In this document: positions 6,389 to 13,311 of the stretch, in pieces | Layout: every line of letters starts with the position of its first letter | Position numbering within the stretch: the first letter of the stretch is position 1 | Origin: a virus | DNA length: 21,184 nucleotides | Direction: 5' to 3' (one strand) | Virus record (IMG/VR): IMGVR_UViG_3300044954_000221 | Coordinates: 1 to 21,184 of that record | Translations under genes and position numbers: made by a program | Notes under the pieces: generated by a model | What the model saw: only the letters and a program-made list of their open reading frames with translations | What the model was told of the DNA's origin: nothing | The model's database searches: none

Positions 6389-6400
6389 TATTCAGTGTAC
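6361..6400. promoter_or_regulatory. Operator cluster over the rightward promoter
   Basis: A perfect 14-bp palindrome TGAATAATTATTCA (6361-6374) abuts a perfect inverted repeat GTACACTG (6375-6382) / CAGTGTAC (6393-6400) with a 10-base AT-only centre. Together they cover the -35, the spacer, the -10 and the start site, so a bound dimer or tetramer would block RNA polymerase. Confidence 0.6.
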
Positions 6401-7075
6401 AGTCATCCCTCGTGCTCCATTTGCCAGCATCCCGATCGGAATACTATAGATTGCCGACTCGTCGACCGGCACAAGCTCAGCGCTATCTGCCGCGACTATC
6501 CAAACCTCAACTACCAGGCGCTGCGCCGCCACCGCGAAAGGCACCTGAAACTCAACCTCGCCGCCCTTTCGCCGGCCAAACAACGCGAGGCCGCCGACCA
6601 ACTCCGCGATTACGCGATCACCACAAAATCAAGCCGCATAGCTATCCTGCAGGATCTCGTCAATCGGCACATCGCCCTCATGGAAGCCCGCGCCGCTGCC
6701 GCCGATCCAAACGATGCCGCTGCCAGAACCGGCCTCATCGGCCGCGACGGACTCTATGACCATCGGCTCAACGTCGAGATACGCGCCACTCTCGAGCAGG
6801 CGGCCAAAGAGATGCAAGACTGGGACCCTGCTGGGGCGATAGCTTATGCACGTGCCAATAGGGCGGCGGAGGCGGTACAGGGCGGGTCGATCCAGATGAT
6901 CCAAGTGATCGGCGGCAGCGCAGAGTCGGCGATAGCTGGACCAGTGCCGGTTCGTCCTATACGGGAGATCATGTTCGGCCGGCCTGATATCCAACGCTCT
7001 CTACAGAGTGTGGGTGATGATCCACCACTCTCTGGCGCAGCGGGACCGGCTGGCGGTAGCGAGCCTGGCGAGTGA
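6395..7075 (+). CDS. Zinc/HTH DNA-binding protein, candidate small terminase or regulator
   Basis: A 226-aa protein. The N-terminus has CSICQHPDRNTID with C7 and C10, then a helix-turn-helix-like LSAICRDYPNLNYQALRRHR (28-47) and HRERHL; C7, C10, H46 and H50 could bind zinc. A helical central region (about 60-145) and a Gly/Pro-rich tail follow. HTH, helices and flexible tail is the architecture of phage small terminase subunits, but an autoregulator is equally possible because operators overlap its promoter. Start: an in-frame stop at 6365-6367 leaves GTG 6395 as the only standard start before the cysteine motif. There is no SD, and the predicted RNA starts there too, so the mRNA is probably leaderless. 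Confidence 0.75.
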   Translation: MYSHPSCSICQHPDRNTIDCRLVDRHKLSAICRDYPNLNYQALRRHRERHLKLNLAALSPAKQREAADQLRDYAITTKSSRIAILQDLVNRHIALMEARAAAADPNDAAARTGLIGRDGLYDHRLNVEIRATLEQAAKEMQDWDPAGAIAYARANRAAEAVQGGSIQMIQVIGGSAESAIAGPVPVRPIREIMFGRPDIQRSLQSVGDDPPLSGAAGPAGGSEPGE

Positions 7076-7200
7076 CAGGGGGGCAGGCTGACGGCGCGGT
7101 AGGGCGGTGCGGTGCGGGGTAGCGCTCTTTACCCCCCCCATCCCTTGAAACCGACCGGGTCCCCCTGGCCGCCCCTAGGGTATCGGCCCGATCTCCCTGG

Positions 7201-7320
7201 GGTGAGGTTTGGGAGGCTGACGAGGTGCGAGTTAGGGTTGGTAAACGGTGTTGCTGGTTGGCGGAGGTTGTGATTTGGAAGTGGAAGGGTAACGCAGGAT
7301 AGGGGAGGAAGTGTAGAGGG
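7201..7320 (+). other. Strongly G-over-C skewed non-coding tract
   Basis: By count, the plus strand has 59 G and 8 C in 120 bases. G-runs such as GGG, GGGG and repeated GG pairs could allow quadruplex or R-loop structures. It lies between the control region and the terminase genes, where a packaging site or replication element could sit. No repeat unit is apparent. Confidence 0.55.
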
Positions 7321-7882
7321 GAGTGGGAACAGCCTGCGGCAGCGAGGAAAAGACGAAGTTCCCCCTACCCCAATCGGTGCTGCCTGTTTAGCGTGCTGAG
7401 GATGGCTTCGGCCGCTGCTACATCATAGCGGTTTCGCGCGGGCCTTTTGAGTTGCCGTAGCATTCCATCGACACCCGAATCGACTTGGAGGGCGGCTTCA
7501 CGAAGCACCGCCGGAGCGCCAGTTTCGATCCGAGAAACACTGATTGTGGTTTACGGCCCAGGGAGGGCTAGTGTGATGCCCTCCAATCCTGCCGAACGGA
7601 GTTGCACCGTGGAGAGAGCGCGGCCTGTGGTCTAAAGAGAGGGAAGGCTGTATCTGACCGCGCACAGTTTCACTATACAAGACCTGTGTGCAAAAACAAG
7701 AGGGTACGAAAATGTTTGGAGGAAGCTATGGAAGCCTGCTGCTTACGTCAATGTGCGACTAACATATTTTGGCAAACTGAATTTATGCGTGACAAAGCAT
7801 CGGCTTTCCCATAACAATCAAGCGCTTGCTGTTCTCAGAGCAACGCAGCGCAGGACACTACCTCACGCAGGCCGTTCGTGTG

Positions 7883-7903
7883 GCCGAATTGACACATATC
7901 GGC
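7883..7903. promoter_or_regulatory. Inverted repeat around the first TTGACACA
   Basis: GCCGA (7883-7887) and TCGGC (7899-7903) flank ATTGACACATA. The TTGACA at 7889-7894 lacks a good -10 at 17 bases, but TTGACACA recurs 43 bases downstream at the better promoter, so this may be a regulator site related to it. Confidence 0.35.
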
Positions 7904-7931
7904 AAAGTGCAAACGCTAGATCGTGTCTCTA

Positions 7932-7960
7932 TTGACACAATTTCTCGTTTGCGGTAGGGT
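7932..7960 (+). promoter_or_regulatory. Candidate late-operon promoter
   Basis: A consensus TTGACA (7932-7937) is followed after exactly 17 bases by TAGGGT (7955-7960), a partial -10. Transcription would start near 7967, giving a leader of about 100 bases before the ATG at 8068. It is the only promoter-like signal seen just upstream of the terminase-capsid block. Confidence 0.5.
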
Positions 7961-7979
7961 GATTCTAGGTCGACTGGTC

Positions 7980-8034
7980 CCAGGGCCTTCGCTTGCGCGA
8001 AAATCCTGGCCGCAACCGGGTAATTGAACCGGGT
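7980..8034 (+). other. Structured leader: hairpin plus direct repeat
   Basis: CCAGG (7980-7984) and CCTGG (8005-8009) plus TTCGC (7988-7992) and GCGAA (7997-8001) form a stem with a 3x3 internal loop and a TTGC apical loop. Immediately after, AACCGGGT occurs twice (8014-8021 and 8027-8034) with five bases between. It lies in the predicted late-mRNA leader and has no T-run. A protein- or RNA-based control element is possible; it matches no riboswitch class I know. Confidence 0.4.
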
Positions 8035-8067
8035 GTGGATTTCCGTTACCTAACCTCCCCCGAACCT

Positions 8068-8457
8068 ATGAGACTTCCTGCCCGAGATGTCGTGGCGAAG
8101 CTGTATCCGCGTGTACCGTTGCGCGAAAACGGTGAATTGTTGACGCACTTGAGCGAGCAGGAGGCGCAGAATTTGTGCCGCCTGGAGTATGTACAGGGTA
8201 TTTGTTCGCTCCGCAAGGGCGGAGACGGCCGTAAGGAAATCGGGGATTTGCGCTTTCTGGAGTTGATCGTGACCAGGCGGCGGCTGCAGACGGTGTTGCG
8301 CCGGATGGTGGCGCGGAGCGGCAGGATTTCGGCCGAGGGATCGAAGACGACGTTTACGAATCGGTTCGGGGTATTCCATAGCCCGTCGAGAAGCAGGGCT
8401 TACCGCGATCCGCTGGAGCGCATATTCGTGTTCAGGCGGCTTGTGCCGGCGGCGTGA
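8068..8457 (+). CDS. Protein of unknown function directly upstream of terL (129 aa)
   Basis: A basic, mostly helical protein: MRLPARDVVAKLYPRVPLRE, a helix-rich middle (about 30-85) including LTHLSEQEAQNLCRLEYVQG, and an Arg-rich C-terminal part with SRAYRDPLERIFVFRRL. It is not recognised as a known small terminase family, but its place directly before terL and the TGATG junction make a packaging role possible. No start has a good SD. ATG 8068 is used here; GTG 8035 and TTG 7993 are in frame, and the residues they would add look fairly protein-like, so the true protein may be up to 154 aa. Confidence 0.65.
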   Translation: MRLPARDVVAKLYPRVPLRENGELLTHLSEQEAQNLCRLEYVQGICSLRKGGDGRKEIGDLRFLELIVTRRRLQTVLRRMVARSGRISAEGSKTTFTNRFGVFHSPSRSRAYRDPLERIFVFRRLVPAA

Positions 8458-10289
8458 TGCGGCCGGCTACCTGGACAATCCTGGACGGCAACGGCGAGGT
8501 ACTTTGGGCCGCGCAGCCAGGCCCCCAGCAAGACGTGTTCAATTTGGCGTTCGCGCGGAAGGATCCGGCGAACGAGATTTTGATAGGCGGCGCCCGCGGC
8601 GGCGGCAAGACGGCGGTGATGACGGCGTTCATGCTGTGCCATGTCGACAATCCCGAGTTTGTCGGGCTAGTTCTCCGCAAAACGGCTGAGTCGCTGAAAG
8701 AGTGGGTGGATAAGGCGTACGAGTTGTACAAACATCTAGGCGCCAAGAAGGTCGATAAACCGACGCAGTTCGTGTTTCCCAGCGGCGCCCGCATCCACAC
8801 GGCGCACTTCAAGGATGAGCGGTCGCTGGAGGATGTGAAGGGTCACGAGTACCACTTCATCGCGCTCGAAGAGGCAACGCAGATTTCTTCGGCTCGAATG
8901 TACGAGTGGTTGCTCGGCTCAAATCGGTCGACGGTGAAGGGGATTTCGCCGAAGATCCTGTTGACGACGAACCCGGACGGCCCTGGCAATGGCTGGGTGC
9001 GGAGGCGATTCGTCGATGTCGAGATCAACGGGCAGCTCATTGCGCACAAGACCAGGTTCAAGGCGGGTGGCCGTATCAGGGTGTTCGTCCCGGCGAGGGT
9101 GCACGACAACCCGATTCTCGAGGAGCGCAATCCGGAGTACGTCGAGTGGCTTCGGAACATTGAGAACGAAGCGCTGCGCAAGGCGTGGTACGACGGCGAC
9201 TGGAACTGCATGGAGGGTGCGTTTTTCCCCGAGTTCCGGCCGACCGGCCCGTATGCCGGAGAGCCGGAACGCGCCAATCATGTGATTGCGGCGGTGGATA
9301 TACCGGCGTGGTGCCATCGCTGGGCGGCCATCGACTGGGGCTACATGCACCATTCGGCGGTCTACTGGGCCGCGATCGCGCCCGACCGCAGGACCCACGT
9401 TTACCGCGAGATGCTGGTGCGGCAATGGAGCGCGGAGGACTTCGGCATGGAGTTCGCCAAGCGGACACTGCCGGATCTGGAAGAACAACCGGACCGGACG
9501 ATGACGGTATACCTGTCGCACGATGCGTTCGGGACCAGGAATACCGGCAAGACCATCGCCGAGCAGATCCAAACCGGGATTGAGCGTATCGTCGGCCCGA
9601 ATAGCGTGTTCATCCTCCAGCGAACCGAGGAGGAGCGAAAGCTGGCGTTTAACGATTTGGGCGGCGCCAACGCGATGATGATTGCGCGCATGGAGGAGCA
9701 ACTCGGCGGCGCAAGAATCGTCATTAAGCGGTCGTCGGCCGATAGAACGGCCCAGGCATCGCAGGTTCGGCGCTATCTGAACTGGCGCACGGAAGTGGAA
9801 ATCGTCGAGCCGGATATGAAGTACGCCGCCCAGTTGTTGAGCGAGCACGACGGATACGAAAAACACCGCGCTTACCTGGCGAAGTTTGAAGCGCAGCGGC
9901 GGCGAGTGCCTGTACCGATGCTTCAGATCCACAGCGTTTGCCGGCATCTGATCGAGGTATTCCCAAGGCTTCAGCCCGATCCGAAGAACTTGGAGGCCGT
10001 GCGTAAGTTCGATAACCGATCGTCGGACCCGATGAATACTCAAGTCGGCGACGACCCGTTCGACGCGCTTTGCTACTTGCTGATGGGCGGCGTCGAACAG
10101 CAGAACGACGTTCCGTTTCACGTCTATCTCACGAGCCAAATTGAACGGCTCCTGCCGAGCGGAGATAACGATATCAACCTGAAAATTCAGATCGCGCAAG
10201 CGGCGCGCAAAAAGTTCGAGGGACAGAGAGTTCCGACCGTGATTGAGTGTCTTGGCCGAGCGTCGATGGAGTCACGATGGACAAACTGA
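8457..10289 (+). CDS. terL: Terminase large subunit (packaging ATPase-nuclease)
   Basis: A 610-aa protein, the motor that pumps DNA into the prohead and cuts it. ATPase domain: Walker A GGARGGGKT (44-52), Walker B FIALEE (134-139) and coupling motif LLTTNP (168-173). The nuclease domain has an RNase H-like acidic triad, probably D293 in AAIDWGY, D356 in SHDAFG, and D532/D533 or D536 in GDDPFDALCYL. Length and motif spacing are normal for TerL. ATG 8457 shares one base with the upstream stop; GTG 8454 is an alternative that adds one residue. It heads the virion gene block and its end overlaps the next gene by 13 bases. Confidence 0.95.
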   Translation: MRPATWTILDGNGEVLWAAQPGPQQDVFNLAFARKDPANEILIGGARGGGKTAVMTAFMLCHVDNPEFVGLVLRKTAESLKEWVDKAYELYKHLGAKKVDKPTQFVFPSGARIHTAHFKDERSLEDVKGHEYHFIALEEATQISSARMYEWLLGSNRSTVKGISPKILLTTNPDGPGNGWVRRRFVDVEINGQLIAHKTRFKAGGRIRVFVPARVHDNPILEERNPEYVEWLRNIENEALRKAWYDGDWNCMEGAFFPEFRPTGPYAGEPERANHVIAAVDIPAWCHRWAAIDWGYMHHSAVYWAAIAPDRRTHVYREMLVRQWSAEDFGMEFAKRTLPDLEEQPDRTMTVYLSHDAFGTRNTGKTIAEQIQTGIERIVGPNSVFILQRTEEERKLAFNDLGGANAMMIARMEEQLGGARIVIKRSSADRTAQASQVRRYLNWRTEVEIVEPDMKYAAQLLSEHDGYEKHRAYLAKFEAQRRRVPVPMLQIHSVCRHLIEVFPRLQPDPKNLEAVRKFDNRSSDPMNTQVGDDPFDALCYLLMGGVEQQNDVPFHVYLTSQIERLLPSGDNDINLKIQIAQAARKKFEGQRVPTVIECLGRASMESRWTN

Positions 10290-10534
10290 AAAAAGAATTG
10301 CCGTTCGATGTCGAGTCGCCTGGCGCCGAGACTAAATCGGCCGAGATCCCCGGTTACGTCGAACCGTTTGAGCGCTGCGCCAACTGCAAGCACTTCAAGG
10401 CGGAAGGGGACGAGCAGATGTGTGGCAAATACAACCTGCCGGCCGATCTCGACGGTCACTGCCCGTCGTTCACCGAAGCGGAAGCGGAGCCGCCGAGTCC
10501 GGATGAGGTTGAGGAACCAGAGGATGCCGAGTGA
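10277..10534 (+). CDS. Four-cysteine small protein (85 aa)
   Basis: An 85-aa acidic protein. C34-x2-C37-x11-C49-x12-C62 in the segment CANCKHF, MCGKYNLPAD and DGHCPSF looks like a zinc-binding (or less likely iron-sulfur) module. The tail is Glu/Pro-rich. Similar CxxC-KHF...GxCPSF proteins occur in phage packaging regions without assigned function. The start ATG 10277 has GGAG six bases upstream and overlaps the end of terL by 13 bases. The longer frame from 10247 is rejected because its extra residues shadow terL. Confidence 0.7.
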   Translation: MDKLKKELPFDVESPGAETKSAEIPGYVEPFERCANCKHFKAEGDEQMCGKYNLPADLDGHCPSFTEAEAEPPSPDEVEEPEDAE

Positions 10535-10835
10535 TATCGAGATTGACGGCGTTCGCTACACGGCTGTCGATGGCGGCGAAGGATGCCTGGATCTCCACGC
10601 GGGCGGGGTTGCCTCAGGTTTGCGACTCCAATATCACCGGCCTCCCAACGAGAGCGAGTGGCGCGGATTCGTCGAGCAGGCACACGCTCATCTTTCCGTG
10701 GCGGCGGATCAGGGAACTGACCAGATCCCTGCAGGAGGAGGCGAGGCACCGGAGCTATCTGGAGGGCCTGACAAGCCAAATGCGGTTGGAAATCGAAAGG
10801 CTAAAGGTCCAAGTAGACGAATCGCTGGCCAATGA
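10524..10835 (+). CDS. Unknown protein whose 3' half overlaps the next gene
   Basis: A 103-aa frame. The first 55 or so residues (MPSDIEIDGVRYTAVDGGEG, then NESEWRGFVEQAHAH) look genuine. From about 10690 the frame becomes Gly/Pro/Arg-rich (IPAGGGEAPELSGGP), the look of a shadow, while the +1 frame becomes convincing there. It starts with ATG 10524, with GAGG 9 bases upstream, and overlaps the previous gene by 11 bases. Either it ends as read, or it continues into the next frame by frameshift. Confidence 0.5.
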   Translation: MPSDIEIDGVRYTAVDGGEGCLDLHAGGVASGLRLQYHRPPNESEWRGFVEQAHAHLSVAADQGTDQIPAGGGEAPELSGGPDKPNAVGNRKAKGPSRRIAGQ

Positions 10836-11052
10836 GAGGCGAGTGTACCAGATGGGCGTGAACGTGGAAATGCAGCTTCGTCACGGGTTTGTGCCGTTCC
10901 CCGACGCGCCGCATATTCCGGATTCTCTTGACCGCCGCGGAGTGCCGTCTCGGATCGAGCCGGATTACGTCGACATGCGAGACGTGGTGGCGAAGGAATT
11001 GGCCGAGTTCCACCGCTCCGGACAGGAGCACTTCGGGACGAGACAATGCTGA
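10531..11052 (+). CDS. Coiled-coil protein before the portal; start uncertain
   Basis: The C-terminal part is clearly a protein: RRIRELTRSLQEEARHRSYL, then MRLEIERLKVQVDESLANER forms a coiled coil, followed by a Pro-rich stretch (FVPFPDAPHIPDSLDRRGVP) and DMRDVVAKELAEF. The frame is open from GTG 10531, which overlaps the previous stop as GTGA, giving 173 aa, but its first 55 residues look like a shadow of the other gene. ATG 10780 (90 aa) would cut into the helix. A frameshift fusion with the gene at 10524 is a third option. Its place between packaging genes and portal suggests a head-related role. It overlaps the portal start by 7 bases. Confidence 0.6.
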   Translation: MISRLTAFATRLSMAAKDAWISTRAGLPQVCDSNITGLPTRASGADSSSRHTLIFPWRRIRELTRSLQEEARHRSYLEGLTSQMRLEIERLKVQVDESLANERRVYQMGVNVEMQLRHGFVPFPDAPHIPDSLDRRGVPSRIEPDYVDMRDVVAKELAEFHRSGQEHFGTRQC

Positions 11053-13283
11053 TTGCAAGCGCACCAGTCGAGATGTCTCCGGCCGAACTCACCGCCGAGT
11101 ATGGCCAAAAGATTCTCGATGCCGTCTACAAGGAGCTTGAACTCCCGATCGAGTCCGCCCGCTACGCGCAATTGGCGCGCGCTAAGAAAAACGCGCTATA
11201 CATGGACGGAAAGCAGTATCTCGCGCCGAAATGGGATGCCGGGTTTAAGGGCTTCGATTGGAAGTCGGTAGATGGCGAAGGCGGCGGCAAGAAGCGAAAG
11301 TTCGCGAGCACCTACAATATCATCTACGCCGACGGCATGAAGTTTGTAGCCGTCGTTGGGCAGCGCCCGCCGAACTTGAAGGTGGTTCCCGAAGATCCTA
11401 TGTTCGCGGACCACATCCGCCGCGCGGCGGATGCGCAAGTCGCTTCGCTTTACCTTCACAAGTTCTGGAACATCACAAACCGCATGACCGAGGTCGCATA
11501 CTATCTCTGGTCCACGTCGGCGGTCTTCTTCAACACCGAATACATCGCCGATGAAATGAAGCATGGTTCGGTTGAGGTTCCGCAATACGGGTCCCGGAGG
11601 GAGATTGTCAGGCAGGCCGGTTCGATGTGCCGCTCGTGCGGCGCCGTGTCGGCCGCGACGGAGTGCCCCGGATGCGGCTCCTTGATGGACCCGTTGACTT
11701 TCGAGGACGAAATATCGATCGATGTGCCGGAGATAATCGGCACGTCGCGGTTCCCGCGCGGCGAAGTCGAGTTGCGGATCAAGACCTGTTTTGAAGTCGG
11801 GCACCCAATCGGCGCGCGAACGATAGAAGAATGCGACTGGATCTCCGACGACGTGCTTGAGCCTTTGTGGAAAATCAATTCGATGTTGTCCGAGGATGTT
11901 GGCGCGGACAACGGCATCGGCAGCGCTGCGATTCGCGAAGCGCTGGACGCCAAGGATGCGACCGAGAGCCCGACTGGGGTTTCATACAGGGACGAATCCG
12001 GGAACGTCCTCTACAGCCGGAAGTTCCTGAGGCCATCGGTCTACGGCGCCTTCCCGGTCGAGATGCGCCGGCAATTGAAGGCCAATTTTCCGGAAGGCCT
12101 TGTTATCACGGCGATAGCCGGAAAGCCGGTGTCGATAGAGGCGCGTTCGATCGATGGATCGTGGGCGGTTTCGAAGACCGGGACCGGCCCTCTGATTTCT
12201 TCTCCGCCGCTATGCCACCAGATCATCCCGATCCAGGACGATACGAACGACTTCATCAATATGGCACGAGAGATCGTGCTGCGGCATATCCCGAAAACGT
12301 TCGTCGACGCCGCGCTCATCGATAAGCAGGCGTTGACCGAAAACGAAACCATAACCGGTGAAGTGGTGCGCGTCAAGCTGGGCACGAATCAAAGTCTGGG
12401 AAACCTCATGGGCACGCTGCCAACCGCCCGTTTTAACGACCAGATGCTCGGGCTTGGAAGCCTTCAGAGAGAGATGAGTAGGGAGATCGGCGGTGTCCAG
12501 CCAGCGATCTTTGGCGGCGGGCAGCCTTCGACCACGTTCCGCGGCGAGAACCAGCGAAAGAATCAAGCGCTTCTCCAACTCCAGCCCGCGTTCAAGGAGA
12601 TGCAGGAAGGCGTTCGCGTAGCGACCAGAAACGGCATTCGGTTGATGGCAAAGTTCGGCGTCGGCGAGATCCGTGTTCCATCGAACGATCCCATGGTTCC
12701 GACCAAGAGCGTGCATATGGAGCGGCTGGAGCCGGATGGCTGGGAGGTGGAATCGATGGAATCGGCGCCGGTGACGCTGGCCGAAAAGCAGGACCGCGTT
12801 GCCGCGTTGAGCCAAGAGAATCCTGCGATGGCCGCGGCCCTCGGCTTCTCACACCCTCTGAATGTCGGCGAACTACAGGCCATGTGGGGCGTAGACGGGA
12901 TGTACAACCCGGCCGAATTGAAAATGAAGTACGCGCTCGGCGAGATCCAGGCGCTTCTCGGCGAAACGCCGATTGTTGATCTCGACCCGCTTACCGGCGC
13001 CGAGATCCCTACGCCGTCGCGCACGCCGGACCCCTACATGTACAAGGATGCGGCGTTCATGTCGGAGGTATTCCGCACATGGGCGATATCGGAGGCCGGG
13101 CAGACGGCTTCGATGGAATCGCCAGATGGATTTGAAAACGTGAAATTGTTCGGCAGCCTGTTGGACCAAATGGCGCTGCCGCCAGTTCCTCCCCCAGGCG
13201 AGGAAGGTGAAGCGAACGCCGAACCTTCCTCGCCACCGCCACAAGAACCAATGCCAGAGGCTCCCATGCCTCCGGTCCAATGA
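11046..13283 (+). CDS. Portal protein with an inserted zinc ribbon
   Basis: A 745-aa protein in the portal position: after terL and before a scaffold and coat gene. Its length matches P22-type portals. Portal-like features are the helical N-terminus, an RFNDQMLGLGSLQREMSREI-type helix followed by GGVQPAIFGGG (a gating segment common in portals), and a Pro/Glu-rich tail. Unusual is CRSCGAVSAATECPGCG (C195, C198, C207, C210), a zinc-ribbon-like insert in what would be the wing or clip region. The ATG overlaps the previous stop (ATGCTGA). The family assignment rests on context, length and partial motifs. Confidence 0.8.
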   Translation: MLIASAPVEMSPAELTAEYGQKILDAVYKELELPIESARYAQLARAKKNALYMDGKQYLAPKWDAGFKGFDWKSVDGEGGGKKRKFASTYNIIYADGMKFVAVVGQRPPNLKVVPEDPMFADHIRRAADAQVASLYLHKFWNITNRMTEVAYYLWSTSAVFFNTEYIADEMKHGSVEVPQYGSRREIVRQAGSMCRSCGAVSAATECPGCGSLMDPLTFEDEISIDVPEIIGTSRFPRGEVELRIKTCFEVGHPIGARTIEECDWISDDVLEPLWKINSMLSEDVGADNGIGSAAIREALDAKDATESPTGVSYRDESGNVLYSRKFLRPSVYGAFPVEMRRQLKANFPEGLVITAIAGKPVSIEARSIDGSWAVSKTGTGPLISSPPLCHQIIPIQDDTNDFINMAREIVLRHIPKTFVDAALIDKQALTENETITGEVVRVKLGTNQSLGNLMGTLPTARFNDQMLGLGSLQREMSREIGGVQPAIFGGGQPSTTFRGENQRKNQALLQLQPAFKEMQEGVRVATRNGIRLMAKFGVGEIRVPSNDPMVPTKSVHMERLEPDGWEVESMESAPVTLAEKQDRVAALSQENPAMAAALGFSHPLNVGELQAMWGVDGMYNPAELKMKYALGEIQALLGETPIVDLDPLTGAEIPTPSRTPDPYMYKDAAFMSEVFRTWAISEAGQTASMESPDGFENVKLFGSLLDQMALPPVPPPGEEGEANAEPSSPPPQEPMPEAPMPPVQ

Positions 13284-13311
13284 ACTCCAAAGCTGAATAG
13301 CGAGAGGTCAA

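Larger units (their letters stand above)
7076..7992. other. Non-coding stretch of about 0.9 kb
   Basis: No convincing normal-length gene is seen. Contents from left to right: G-rich DNA with an 8-C run (7132-7139), a strongly G-skewed tract (7201-7320), a short minus-strand frame with protein-like composition (stop 7365-7367; ATG 7463, reading MLRQLKRPARNRYDVAAAEA and on) that may be a minigene or remnant, mixed sequence, and two TTGACACA sites near the right end. Frames at 7447-7635, 7602-7814 and 7753-7935 on the plus strand look random. Confidence 0.5.

Noticed and set aside
7447-7935. Short plus-strand frames in the 7-8 kb gap
   Set aside because: Composition is irregular, they lack a good SD, and they overlap each other.
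8010-8040. tRNA T-arm-like sequence (GGTTCAATT on the minus strand)
   Set aside because: The flanks are direct repeats and do not pair, and no acceptor or anticodon stem is found.
8919-10199. 426-aa minus-strand open frame opposite terL
   Set aside because: It is antisense to a terminase with all expected motifs; its residues are His/Arg/Val-rich in the manner of a shadow frame.
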